The notes below the pieces were generated by a model. The model was not told the origin of the DNA. It saw nothing but the letters and a program-made list of their open reading frames with translations, and did not search any database. From contig CAZIWX010000040.1 of NCBI GenBank assembly GCA_964543125.1, positions 1 through 21,319 of the forward strand: 21,319 bases of DNA, in the 5' to 3' direction. Every line of letters starts with the position of its first letter. Position 1 is the first letter of the stretch. This DNA is from CAZIWX01 sp964543125. GTDB lineage: Bacteria > Fidelibacterota > UBA8477. The translations under genes were made by a program, and so were the position numbers. This document shows positions 1 through 6,998 of this stretch, piece after piece.

Positions 1-346
1 GGATCAACCCGGGTCGAGACTGAGCCAGATTAATGACAATGCGGTTTTGAACGGTTTTGGCTACCTGGTGCCAGAACGATCCACCCCGGGTGTCATTGAT
101 CTGAATCCCGCTCATACCCAGTTTCTGATAAACATCGCTGTAGAGGAGTGACTTCAGATCGTCGAGCCCGCCGGCAACGTTACCATGTTTCAGGTACAGC
201 GCACCCACCACCGATCCAAAGCTGGATCCGGCAATGATATCCGGATGGATACCGGCCGCTTCCAGGATTTGCAACACGCCAATGTGGGCAAAGCCCCTGG
301 CGCCCCCGCCGCCTAAAGCTAAGCCGATAACAGGTTTAGTTGCCAT
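1..346 (-). CDS. Patatin-like phospholipase (RssA-type), partial, cut at window edge
   Basis: This is the N-terminal 115 residues of a patatin-family serine lipid hydrolase; the 3' end lies outside the window. The glycine-rich oxyanion-hole motif GGGGARG is at residues 12-18. The nucleophile elbow GSSFG (G-x-S-x-G) is at 40-44, with Ser42 as the expected nucleophile. The catalytic Asp would be in the missing part. No signal peptide is visible, so a cytoplasmic or membrane-associated enzyme like RssA is likely. The ATG at 344-346 overlaps the end of the upstream cyclophilin gene by 11 bases, which suggests translational coupling in a walJ-cyclophilin-patatin operon. The substrate cannot be inferred. 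The family call is secure. Confidence 0.9.
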   Translation of the reverse strand, partial: MATKPVIGLALGGGGARGFAHIGVLQILEAAGIHPDIIAGSSFGSVVGALYLKHGNVAGGLDDLKSLLYSDVYQKLGMSGIQINDTRGGSFWHQVAKTVQNRIVINLAQSRPGLI

Positions 347-995
347 TTTCGTCCAGAATAACAGTTTTCATTTTCTGGTAGTCGGCTTTTGACACGACCG
401 AGGTCTCGGTAATATAGATGGATTGCAGCGGGTTATCCCGGGCATCCCGGGCAACCTGCGCCATGCGGTCAATATTGTTCATACCTTCGACTACTTTACC
501 AAAGACGGTGTAGTTTCCATCCAATTGTGGCAAATTGGCAAGGCAGAAATAAAACTGGCTGCCACTGGAAGCTTTAGCCGGATTATTATCGCGGGCCGCA
601 CCTACGGTACCGCGTAAATGGAGCTGTCCAATTTCAGCCGGGAGCCTTTCACCAATACTGCCCAGGCCATCATCCTCACGCGATTCATTTTTAGTATTGG
701 GATCACCTCCCTGAACCACAAAGTTGGGAACAATGCGATGAAAATAGGTATTCTTCAGCTCGCCGCTGTGCATGAGTTTTTTGAAGTTGGCCGCGTGCAA
801 AGGTGTTGCCTCTTCATACAAATCAACGACGATTCGTCCGTAAGTGGTTTCCAGTATTGCCAGAGAATCGGATGTAAGGCTCATCGCGCCGGCCTGGAGT
901 TTAGCTGATTCATCTTTTTGCTCCGTTGTTTTACTACAGGTCACTAGGACCAATATTGTAAGAAAAATAAATCCAATCCATTTTAGCTGCTTCAT
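336..995 (-). CDS. Cyclophilin-type peptidyl-prolyl cis-trans isomerase, putative lipoprotein
   Basis: This 219-residue protein has a hydrophobic N-terminal signal (residues 5-19) ending in LVTC. Cys20 is a plausible lipidation site, although Thr just before Cys is less usual. The cyclophilin domain runs from about 45 to 205: FHRIVPNFVVQGGDP at 85-99 holds the active-site Arg87 and Gln95, and SGSQFYF follows at 144-150. The human cyclophilin A positions Trp121 and His126 appear as Gln157 and Tyr162, as in many divergent bacterial cyclophilins. It should fold exported proteins in the periplasm. It starts 2 bases after the walJ-like stop and overlaps the patatin start, so it is the middle gene of an operon. 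Lipoprotein status is inferred. Confidence 0.9.
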   Translation of the reverse strand: MKQLKWIGFIFLTILVLVTCSKTTEQKDESAKLQAGAMSLTSDSLAILETTYGRIVVDLYEEATPLHAANFKKLMHSGELKNTYFHRIVPNFVVQGGDPNTKNESREDDGLGSIGERLPAEIGQLHLRGTVGAARDNNPAKASSGSQFYFCLANLPQLDGNYTVFGKVVEGMNNIDRMAQVARDARDNPLQSIYITETSVVSKADYQKMKTVILDENGN

Positions 996-997
996 GT

Positions 998-1783
998 CTA
1001 GCCAACCTCTATTATTTGTGAAGGTTCATATTGACCGGCGATTTCGATCTCCAGCGGATTATCCAGGGAATTTCTCACCCTAGTTAGAGCCTTTCCCGGG
1101 GTATTGTTTTTTTCACTGAGATGCCCCAACATGACCCGGCGGAGTCGCCCTAATTTATGTAAAAGTTTAATGAATTCACCGGAATCCGCATTACTGAGAT
1201 GCCCGTAATTCCCATGCACCCGTGCTTTCAGAAACGGCGGGTAGGGACCGGTTCGGAGCATTTCCTGGTCGTAATTGGCTTCCATTAACAGAAAATCGGA
1301 ATTTTTCAAGGCCAGAAAATTGTCTTCGGTGACTGCTCCGAGATCGGTCATGTATCCCAGGCTGGCCTGTTTATTCTCGATTAAGAATCCAGTGGAACTC
1401 TTGGAATCGTGAAGTGTGGGGACGCTGTGTATGGTCAGCGACCCAATTTTCAAGACATCCCCGGCATTGAAAAAATTCGCCCGGGCTTGAAAATGCTGTG
1501 GTTCGGGGAAGGCTCCCGGCAGAGCCCGGTAACTGATGGGATTGATATAGAATTCCAACTGGTGGTGCCGTTGAAACAGCATTTTACAACCATTAATATG
1601 ATCGCCATGTTCATGAGTAATCACCACCGCCTGAAGATTGTCGATATCCAAGCCCACTCTGGCCATGCGTTTTTTAATCTGGGCCGCCGATAATCCGGCA
1701 TCAATCAGGACCATGGTATCATTGGTAAGAACAACACTGGCGTTGCCTTTGCTGCCACTACCCAGGTTCACAAATTTTAGCAT
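998..1783 (-). CDS. MBL-fold metallo-hydrolase, WalJ/YycJ family
   Basis: This 261-residue single-domain metallo-beta-lactamase-fold hydrolase begins with the family-typical LGSGSKGNA. It carries the metal-binding motif THEHGDH (His57, His59, Asp61, His62), with further ligands in the GYMTDLG and VMLGHLS regions. WalJ/YycJ proteins are predicted cytoplasmic nucleases or phosphodiesterases; in Firmicutes they sit with the WalRK cell-wall regulon, but there is no two-component system here. It is the first gene of a tight minus-strand operon with the cyclophilin (2-base gap) and the patatin. A Bacteroidota-like promoter candidate lies about 80 bases upstream, in a 123-base region shared with the divergent GNAT gene. 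I am confident of the family and not of the substrate. Confidence 0.9.
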   Translation of the reverse strand: MLKFVNLGSGSKGNASVVLTNDTMVLIDAGLSAAQIKKRMARVGLDIDNLQAVVITHEHGDHINGCKMLFQRHHQLEFYINPISYRALPGAFPEPQHFQARANFFNAGDVLKIGSLTIHSVPTLHDSKSSTGFLIENKQASLGYMTDLGAVTEDNFLALKNSDFLLMEANYDQEMLRTGPYPPFLKARVHGNYGHLSNADSGEFIKLLHKLGRLRRVMLGHLSEKNNTPGKALTRVRNSLDNPLEIEIAGQYEPSQIIEVG

Positions 1784-1861
1784 GGCGGGTTCAGGTTTTG
1801 AAGGATGGGCATGGGTTTAAGATTCCTGGTCAACAATCTACATTCCAAATCAAAGTTTGGC

Positions 1862-1892
1862 CGAAAATAGCGTTTGCCTAATTGATTACAAC
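1862..1892 (-). promoter_or_regulatory. Putative Bacteroidota-type promoter for the walJ-like operon
   Basis: Read on the minus strand, GTTG is followed by a 19-base spacer and then TATTTTCG. This fits the Bacteroidota primary sigma consensus (TTTG, about 19 bases, TAnnTTTG) with one change in each element. GGCCAAAC follows directly, resembling the sequence after the oxidoreductase promoter at 17468-17497. It is inferred from sequence only. Confidence 0.45.
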
Positions 1893-1906
1893 GGGAAATT
1901 TACCAG

Positions 1907-2536
1907 GTGGAGCGGGGAATCCCATTGCCAAATCCAAACTGCTATGGTAAAATTAGTACAATGGTTACTTGTCCACCTGGCATCGTCAACGAACTTCCCT
2001 ATGAATCCAAAACACGCCTTATCGCGGCTACCATCAATTTTTCAATTCACCTGGTTGAAAAATTGTCCGCCAAGGAGGCTGAACGAATCATTGCTATTTC
2101 CGAAGGCTTAATCAAACCCTTTGGTGAAGAAACCCGATTTACCCAAACAACCGTGCGCCGTTATTTTGCCTATCCCGAGACCTTACCGTTTATCGGCTTA
2201 TTTCGTAATAATATTATTGGCTTTATTACCGGTGTTCCGCTGGAACACTTTGCTGAAGAGCCCTGGGCCCGGGTGGATTCGTTTTTAGGTGAGCACAATA
2301 CCGTTTACACTTACGCCTTTGTCATGGATAGTAAATTTCGTCAAAGCGGATACGGAAAATCCTTGAAACGGGTGTATCTGAGCTGGCTGCGTAAACGCGG
2401 GTTTTTCTATGTTTCGGGTCATGTGCAGGAAGGCGTTGCCCAGCGATGGTCCAAGTCCACGGTTGTTTTGGAGAAATTTCCCAATTGGCATAATACCGGT
2501 AAAGTATTCGAATACTATCGGCGGCCGCTGGCATAA
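1907..2536 (+). CDS. GNAT-family N-acetyltransferase
   Basis: This protein of about 209 residues has a C-terminal GNAT fold. The clearest part is residues 133-170: beta strand YTYAFVMD, then the acetyl-CoA pyrophosphate loop RQSGYGK (145-151, R-x-x-G-x-G), then a helix and the strand FFYVSGHV. The first 80 or so residues match nothing I recognise. The acceptor is unknown. The GTG start at 1907 has only a weak GGGAAA upstream; ATG at 1961 would give 191 residues and is a fair alternative. It diverges from walJ and is followed after 158 bases by proline dehydrogenase on the same strand. No shared function is shown. Confidence 0.8.
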   Translation: MERGIPLPNPNCYGKISTMVTCPPGIVNELPYESKTRLIAATINFSIHLVEKLSAKEAERIIAISEGLIKPFGEETRFTQTTVRRYFAYPETLPFIGLFRNNIIGFITGVPLEHFAEEPWARVDSFLGEHNTVYTYAFVMDSKFRQSGYGKSLKRVYLSWLRKRGFFYVSGHVQEGVAQRWSKSTVVLEKFPNWHNTGKVFEYYRRPLA

Positions 2537-2694
2537 GCTCAAATTCGGATGCACGCATTCTTTCAATTTTTCAAAACCCGGCCCTTCAACAATTCTTTTA
2601 CCCGGCCTGATTGCTATCAAAACCGATGGCGGCCATTTATAACAGATCGATTAACAATTGAACCTTGGAATTTCCATTTGCAGGAGACGCCGCC

Positions 2695-3591
2695 GTGCTG
2701 AATCGCTTGATTGTGGGCTTAATGCCTTTTGTTCCGCGCTCCATCATTAAACTGTTTTCCAAACGCTACATTGCCGGTGAAGTCATTGATGACGCTATCC
2801 GCGTATGTTCCAACCTGAAAACAACCGGCTTTGAAACCACCTTGGACATATTAGGTGAGTCTGTTAGCACCTCCCCCGAAGCTCAGCAGGCGCGGAATAA
2901 TTATATCCACCTCATCGAAACCATTGCCCAATACCCCATTTCACGCAATATCTCCTTAAAACCCACGGCGCTGGGTTTGAGTCTGGATGATCAACTGGCA
3001 CGCGAAAATATTCAGGCCGTGCTGGAGATTGCTCAGGCACATGATTGCTTTGTGCGGCTTGATATGGAAGATTCACCGTATACCACAAAAACATTGGAAT
3101 TATACCACGAACTTCACCGGAATTTCCCCCGCTTGGGCGTTGTGATCCAAGCCTATTTCCACCGCAGTGCAGCCGATGTACAGCGCGTTGTGGAAGCCGA
3201 TGGAAACCTGCGCATCTGCAAAGGTATTTATCAAGAATCCGCTTCTATCGCCTTCCAGGATCGGGAGGCCATTCGAGAGAATTATCTTCAACTGGTAAAA
3301 ATGATGTTGGATGGCCATTGCTATGTGGGGATTGCTACCCATGACATTTTTCTCATCAACCAACTGGAAGCGTATATCCGGGATCGTAAGATTGATTCAG
3401 CGCAATATGAATTTCAAGCATTATTGGGAGTCCCCATCGAATCTCGCCTGGCGGAGCTTAGAGATGCCGGCCATTCGGTCAGAATTTATGTGCCGTTTGG
3501 TGAACAATGGTATGCCTACAGTTCCCGTCGTTTGCGGGAAAATCCGGATGTGGCCGGGTATGTTTTGAAAAACCTGTTTAAAAGAAATTGA
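2695..3591 (+). CDS. putA: Proline dehydrogenase, monofunctional FAD enzyme
   Basis: This 298-residue enzyme oxidises L-proline to delta-1-pyrroline-5-carboxylate and passes electrons through FAD to the respiratory chain. It is the size of monofunctional PRODH proteins, without the P5C dehydrogenase half of long PutA. Family motifs are in order: SLKPTALG (87-94), RLDMEDSPYT (121-130), QAYFHRSA (152-159), RICKGIYQE (173-181), GIATHD (212-217), EFQALLGV (239-246) and the substrate-binding segment YSSRRLRENP (275-284). I chose the GTG at 2695 because CAGGAG lies 8 bases upstream; an in-frame TTG at 2665 has no ribosome site and adds 10 atypical residues. The P5C dehydrogenase partner is not in the window. 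The symbol could equally be prodh. Confidence 0.93.
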   Translation: MLNRLIVGLMPFVPRSIIKLFSKRYIAGEVIDDAIRVCSNLKTTGFETTLDILGESVSTSPEAQQARNNYIHLIETIAQYPISRNISLKPTALGLSLDDQLARENIQAVLEIAQAHDCFVRLDMEDSPYTTKTLELYHELHRNFPRLGVVIQAYFHRSAADVQRVVEADGNLRICKGIYQESASIAFQDREAIRENYLQLVKMMLDGHCYVGIATHDIFLINQLEAYIRDRKIDSAQYEFQALLGVPIESRLAELRDAGHSVRIYVPFGEQWYAYSSRRLRENPDVAGYVLKNLFKRN

Positions 3592-3635
3592 ACCCGAAGG
3601 AAGGCTCAGAGCAGGCAATTTACAAAGGACGTGAT

Positions 3636-4040
3636 ATGCGGAACATCGTGGAAGTCTTACAAAAAGCAAAAACCATAGCTATCGTGGGTGCTTCACCTAA
3701 TCCGGCGCGGCCCAGCCATTATATCAGCCGCTACTTTATGGATCAGGGCTACACCGTCATTCCGGTCAATCCGGGCCAGAATGAACTCTATGGACTTAAG
3801 TGCTATCCCAGTGTGGCTGAAATTCCGATTCATATCGATATTGTTGACATCTTCCGGCGGCCGGATCAGGTGGAACCCATTGTGGATGATGCCATTGCCC
3901 GGAAAGTAGGGTTTATCTGGATGCAGGACGGTGTCATCAACCCGAAAGCGAAAGCTAAAGCCGAAGCCGCCGGCATTCCGGTGGAGATGAACAATTGCAC
4001 CTACCGGGTACACCACACCTCTGGTTTGAGCCATAAGTAA
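3636..4040 (+). CDS. CoA-binding protein, YccU family
   Basis: This 134-residue Rossmann-like CoA-binding domain resembles the N-terminal part of succinyl-CoA synthetase alpha. IAIVGASPNPARPSHYI (15-30) is the nucleotide-binding turn, followed by VIPVNPG (41-47), CYPSVAEIP (56-64), DIFRRPD (71-77) and a late WMQDGVIN segment. Cys121 near the C-terminus sits where the family often has a conserved Cys. The ATG at 3636 is chosen because AAAGGA lies 6 bases upstream; a longer TTG version from 3588 overlaps the proline dehydrogenase stop and has no such site. It follows putA by 44 bases on the same strand, so co-transcription is likely. It converges on nadK. The biochemical role of YccU proteins is not established. 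Confidence 0.9.
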   Translation: MRNIVEVLQKAKTIAIVGASPNPARPSHYISRYFMDQGYTVIPVNPGQNELYGLKCYPSVAEIPIHIDIVDIFRRPDQVEPIVDDAIARKVGFIWMQDGVINPKAKAKAEAAGIPVEMNNCTYRVHHTSGLSHK

Positions 4041-4072
4041 AATCAGTTTTAAGGTAATTAAAGGCTGGCGAG

Positions 4073-4939
4073 TTATAATGCGCTGCGTTGACCCCAGTGA
4101 AATTTTTTCCGTAATTTATCGTAGAAGGTTAAACCGGGCAGGGTCACCAGTTTAATCCGGTAGGAGCTGGTGCGGATACGTAACCAGTCATCAGCCACAA
4201 TGGAGCGCCAGACCTTGCCGTCCAAATAAATCCGACCCTGTTGGCCGGGTTTCATGATACGCAACTCAATTCGGGCATCCGGCGGCAGGACAATGGGCCG
4301 CACCGACAATGTGTGGGGAGAGATTGGTGTGATGATGATTGCATCAATTCCGGGATCCAGGATGGGTCCCCCCGAAGCCAAATTGTAGGCAGTTGATCCC
4401 GTAGGTGTGGAGACTATTAGTCCATCCGCGGAATAAGTATTGAGATAGCGATCATTGACCTGCACTTTCAATGCCAGCATGTCGAAACGCTCACCTCTTT
4501 CAATAACCACATCATTTAAGGTCCAAAAGGTTTCTTCGGTTTTATCCCCGTGAACCAACCGGGCATTTAAGACCATCCGTTCTTCGACCCTGTAATCCCC
4601 GGCCAGGACCTCTTTCAGGTTAGCCCGCCAGTCGCGCTCCAAACCTGTTAAAAATCCCAGACTGCCTAAGTTTACCCCCAGGATGGGAATGGGTCGTTTC
4701 ATGACCGATTGAGCCGCCGAAAGCAGAGTACCATCACCCCCGATGGATAAAATCAAGTCTACATCGTCCGGAACAGTATCTGCCTGAATGTGCTCGATCT
4801 GGTTGGTGAGTTTGATTGAATTGGCGAAGGAATCCAGAATGCAGACGGTGTGGTCGCTCTGTCGTAATCGGGCGATCAGATCGATTACGCTATCTCGAAT
4901 CTCCGGGTTGACTTGGAAGCCCCAGATTAACAGTTTCAT
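4073..4939 (-). CDS. nadK: NAD kinase
   Basis: This 288-residue NAD kinase phosphorylates NAD+ to NADP+ in the cytoplasm. The signature GGDGT is at 67-71, with catalytic Asp69, followed by ILGVNLGSLGFLT (86-98), the NDVVIERG segment (142-149) and the NAD-binding TYSADGLIVSTPTGSTAY (168-185). Length is normal for a bacterial enzyme. The ATG is preceded by GGGAGAA at good spacing. It lies 32 bases downstream of xseB on the same strand and ends convergently with the CoA-binding gene, with 32 bases between them. It probably shares a transcript with xseA and xseB. Confidence 0.96.
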   Translation of the reverse strand: MKLLIWGFQVNPEIRDSVIDLIARLRQSDHTVCILDSFANSIKLTNQIEHIQADTVPDDVDLILSIGGDGTLLSAAQSVMKRPIPILGVNLGSLGFLTGLERDWRANLKEVLAGDYRVEERMVLNARLVHGDKTEETFWTLNDVVIERGERFDMLALKVQVNDRYLNTYSADGLIVSTPTGSTAYNLASGGPILDPGIDAIIITPISPHTLSVRPIVLPPDARIELRIMKPGQQGRIYLDGKVWRSIVADDWLRIRTSSYRIKLVTLPGLTFYDKLRKKFHWGQRSAL

Positions 4940-4971
4940 TTGTGGTCGTTCTCCCGAATTCCTAAAATTAA

Positions 4972-5247
4972 TTAACCATTCGTTTCAACCGGAGCGTCAT
5001 TGCGATCGGCCAGGGGCTGCTCCTGCCAGTTGCCGTTTACCTCCTGAATCAGGACATTCACCGTTCGTTCCGCTTTATCCAGACGGGCCCGGCACGCAGT
5101 AACCAATTTCATGGCAATCTTATACTGCTGAATAGCTTCATCCAGTGGCAGTTCTTCTTGCTCCAGGGCATTCACTGCCGCTTCCAGTTGCTGCATCAGG
5201 GTTTCAAATTTTTTTGTTTCTGGATTATTCGTTGTCTTGGGATTCAT
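4972..5247 (-). CDS. xseB: Exodeoxyribonuclease VII small subunit
   Basis: This 91-residue protein is the typical XseB coiled-helix subunit, which binds XseA to form the single-strand exonuclease VII. The family core runs KKFETLMQQLEAAVNALEQ then ELPLDEAIQQYKIAMKLV, followed by a helix with CRARLDKAE. It ends with an acidic tail rich in Asn and Asp. The ATG at 5247 has GGAG 7 bases upstream and lies inside the end of xseA, giving a 23-base overlap and probable translational coupling; a longer start at 5283 would add 12 atypical residues deeper inside xseA. Confidence 0.93.
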   Translation of the reverse strand: MNPKTTNNPETKKFETLMQQLEAAVNALEQEELPLDEAIQQYKIAMKLVTACRARLDKAERTVNVLIQEVNGNWQEQPLADRNDAPVETNG

Positions 5248-6451
5248 GTAATTGCTCCACTTTGGCGTCAAATTTACCCTCATGGAGGGTCACATGCACG
5301 GATTGGTTGAGGCTTAGGGTCCGAACTGATTTGACGATTTGACCAGCATCACGCTGCACAATGGCATAGCCACGCTCCAAAATATTCGATGGATTCAATA
5401 GGATCAGTCGATCCTGAATATTGTTAACCACCCGCCGGCTATCGACCAGACGCTGCTGCAACAGACGCTGCAGGGTGTCATTCACCTGATCCAGATACTG
5501 GAAGTAACCTTGAATCAGAAGGTGTGGCCGCCGGAGAACATAATTGTGGGCCAGACCCTCCAATTGCGTCTTTACCTGCCGAACTCGCTTCCGGAGTAAT
5601 TGGGGTAGATAATTAGTGGTGTTATCCAAGGTAGTTCGCAGGGTCGCCTGGTCCGGCACAACCAGTTCAGCCGCGGCCGATGGCGTGGGCGCCCGCACAT
5701 CGGCTACCCAGTCGCTGATGGTCACATCAACTTCATGTCCCACGGCGCTAACGATGGGAATGCGGGAATCGTAAATTGCCTTGGCAACCTGTTCTTCGTT
5801 GAAAGGCCACAAATCTTCCAAAGAGCCACCGCCCCGTCCCACAATGAGCACCTCGCAGGCGGTTTCCGCATTAAGAAGCTGAATGCCTCGGGCAATTTCA
5901 ATACCGGCGCCAATACCTTGAACCTTTGCATTATACAATAGAATTTTAGCTAATGGAAATCGTCGGGTAATCACCTGGATCATATCCCGAATTGCTGCTC
6001 CGGTAGCCGAGGTAACGACGCCGATGTGCTCCGGGTACGGCGGTAGTAATTGCTTGTGTAATTCATCAAACAACCCCTCTGCCGCCAGTTTCTGTTTCAG
6101 CGCTTCAAAAGCCAGATAAAGATCGCCTTCACCACTGGGCAGGAGTTGATCCACAACCAGTTGGTACTGACCCCGGGGTGGATAAACCGAGATATCCCCC
6201 AAAACGGTTACCTGTTGTCCATTTGACGGACGAAACCTGAGTCGCCGGTTTTGTCCGCGAAACATGACAGCGCTCACCCGGGCCTGGGCATCTTTGATGG
6301 AAAAATACATGTGACCCGAACTGTGATGGATAAAATTAGATATTTCACCTGTCACCCAGACCCGGGAAAAATGGGATTCCAAACTAATTTTAATGTTTTG
6401 TGTAAGTTGAGTGACTGTCAGGACAGTCGGCGCGTTCAGGGATTTTGACAT
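5225..6451 (-). CDS. xseA: Exodeoxyribonuclease VII large subunit
   Basis: This 408-residue catalytic subunit of exonuclease VII degrades single-stranded DNA. An N-terminal OB-fold covers about residues 10-105 (VWVTGEISNF, MYFSIKDAQARVSAVMF). The catalytic domain includes IGVVTSATGAAIRD (143-156), GRGGGSLEDLWPFNEE (205-220) and SAVGHEVDVTISD (235-247), then a long helical arm and a C-terminal segment with LERGYAIV. The ribosome site is weak. It lies 67 bases downstream of a 31-residue ribosomal-type gene, with a perfect hairpin in between that may limit read-through. It overlaps xseB by 23 bases. Confidence 0.95.
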   Translation of the reverse strand: MSKSLNAPTVLTVTQLTQNIKISLESHFSRVWVTGEISNFIHHSSGHMYFSIKDAQARVSAVMFRGQNRRLRFRPSNGQQVTVLGDISVYPPRGQYQLVVDQLLPSGEGDLYLAFEALKQKLAAEGLFDELHKQLLPPYPEHIGVVTSATGAAIRDMIQVITRRFPLAKILLYNAKVQGIGAGIEIARGIQLLNAETACEVLIVGRGGGSLEDLWPFNEEQVAKAIYDSRIPIVSAVGHEVDVTISDWVADVRAPTPSAAAELVVPDQATLRTTLDNTTNYLPQLLRKRVRQVKTQLEGLAHNYVLRRPHLLIQGYFQYLDQVNDTLQRLLQQRLVDSRRVVNNIQDRLILLNPSNILERGYAIVQRDAGQIVKSVRTLSLNQSVHVTLHEGKFDAKVEQLHESQDNE

Positions 6452-6469
6452 AGGACCCGGATCGCAAAA

Positions 6470-6501
6470 CAGAGAATAACGAATCGACTCGTTATTCTCT
6501 G
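6470..6501 (-). terminator. 13-bp perfect hairpin, candidate intrinsic terminator or attenuator
   Basis: The arms CAGAGAATAACGA (6470-6482) and TCGTTATTCTCTG (6489-6501) pair perfectly over 13 bases around a 6-base loop. On the minus strand the stem is followed by only four T, then GCGAT. It sits just after the stop of the small ribosomal-type gene and just before xseA. A weak or leaky terminator is the simplest reading. A processing or regulatory hairpin is possible because the stem is AT-rich and the T-tract is short. Confidence 0.55.
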
Positions 6502-6518
6502 AGGCTAAGAATCAATAG

Positions 6519-6614
6519 TTAACGAATTTTTTTCTTTTGACGATTCGCGCGCAATCTCTTCTTCCGCTTGTGAGTCGCTATCTTACGGCGTTTCCGCTTT
6601 TTACCACAGGGCAT
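6519..6614 (-). CDS. AURKAIP1/COX24-domain small ribosomal protein (mS38/bS22-like), 31 residues
   Basis: This very small, highly basic protein begins MPCGKKRKRRKIATHKRKKR and ends in QKKKIR. It closely matches the tiny Bacteroidota proteins beginning MPSGKKRKRHKMATHKRKKR, annotated as AURKAIP1/COX24-domain and related to mitochondrial mS38 and mycobacterial bS22. It would bind the small ribosomal subunit near the decoding region. Translation is well supported: AGAGGAG lies about 8 bases before the ATG. A Bacteroidota-type promoter candidate lies upstream, between this gene and HU, and a hairpin follows, so it may be its own transcription unit. About half of its residues are Lys or Arg. The family call rests on remembered sequences. 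Confidence 0.88.
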   Translation of the reverse strand: MPCGKKRKRRKIATHKRKKRLRANRQKKKIR

Positions 6615-6642
6615 TCAATCATTCTCCTCTTTCAATGCGGCG

Positions 6643-6673
6643 CGAATATAGGTTTTCGACCTACGTGGTCAAA
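6643..6673 (-). promoter_or_regulatory. Putative Bacteroidota-type promoter for the 31-residue ribosomal-type gene
   Basis: On the minus strand TTTG (6670-6673) is followed by a 19-base spacer and TATATTCG (6643-6650), 28 bases before the ATG. This is a near-perfect match to TTTG-N19-TAnnTTTG, with one C for T. It begins just after the HU stop codon. Confidence 0.55.
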
Positions 6674-6681
6674 GGTTTTTA

Positions 6682-6981
6682 TCAATAAGACCCTTTGGTC
6701 TGTTGCGTTTGGTTAACGGTGTCACGCAATTGGCGCGACGGTTTGAATACCGGGACCATTCGGGCAGGTAGTTGCACGGCTTCTCCAGTGCCGGGATTAC
6801 GAGCCTGTTTCGGAGCACGCTCCTTTACACTAAAACTTCCGAATTTTCGAAATTCAACGCGCTCACCGTGAATCAGGGCATCTGATAGCGTGGCCAGAAA
6901 TGCATCAATTACAGCTTCGGTTTCTACTTTCGTCAAGCCGGTACCAGCCGAAATAATGTCAACCATATCTGCCTTTGTCAT
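6682..6981 (-). CDS. HU/IHF-family DNA-binding protein
   Basis: This 99-residue nucleoid protein has the full HU fold: an N-terminal helical dimerisation part (MTKADMVDIISAGTG, then KVETEAVIDAFLATL), the FRKFGSFSVKERAPKQARNP segment (45-64) leading into the beta arm, and the closing FKPSRQLRDTVN. It binds and bends DNA as a dimer. GGGAGGA lies a few bases before the ATG, the strongest ribosome site in the area. It lies 17 bases downstream of sppA, so it is probably the last gene of the mltD-sppA-HU transcript. HU and IHF subunits cannot be told apart here. Confidence 0.95.
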   Translation of the reverse strand: MTKADMVDIISAGTGLTKVETEAVIDAFLATLSDALIHGERVEFRKFGSFSVKERAPKQARNPGTGEAVQLPARMVPVFKPSRQLRDTVNQTQQTKGSY

Positions 6982-6998
6982 GGTATCCTCCCAACTCC

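Noticed and set aside
2285..2620. 111-codon minus-strand frame over the GNAT gene
   Set aside because: The plus strand codes for a clear acetyl-CoA binding loop, and the opposite frame has no ribosome site or known motif.
2665..2694. Upstream TTG start for proline dehydrogenase
   Set aside because: No ribosome site precedes it, whereas GTG at 2695 has CAGGAG 8 bases upstream.
2537..2694. 158-base gap between GNAT and proline dehydrogenase as a riboswitch or small RNA
   Set aside because: I see no conserved fold, strong hairpin or clear promoter; it holds only the ribosome site of the next gene.
3588..3635. Upstream TTG start for the CoA-binding protein
   Set aside because: It overlaps the previous stop, and the added residues do not fit the family; ATG 3636 has AAAGGA at proper spacing.
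3693..4034. 113-codon minus-strand frame opposite the CoA-binding gene
   Set aside because: A shadow of a well-supported domain protein.
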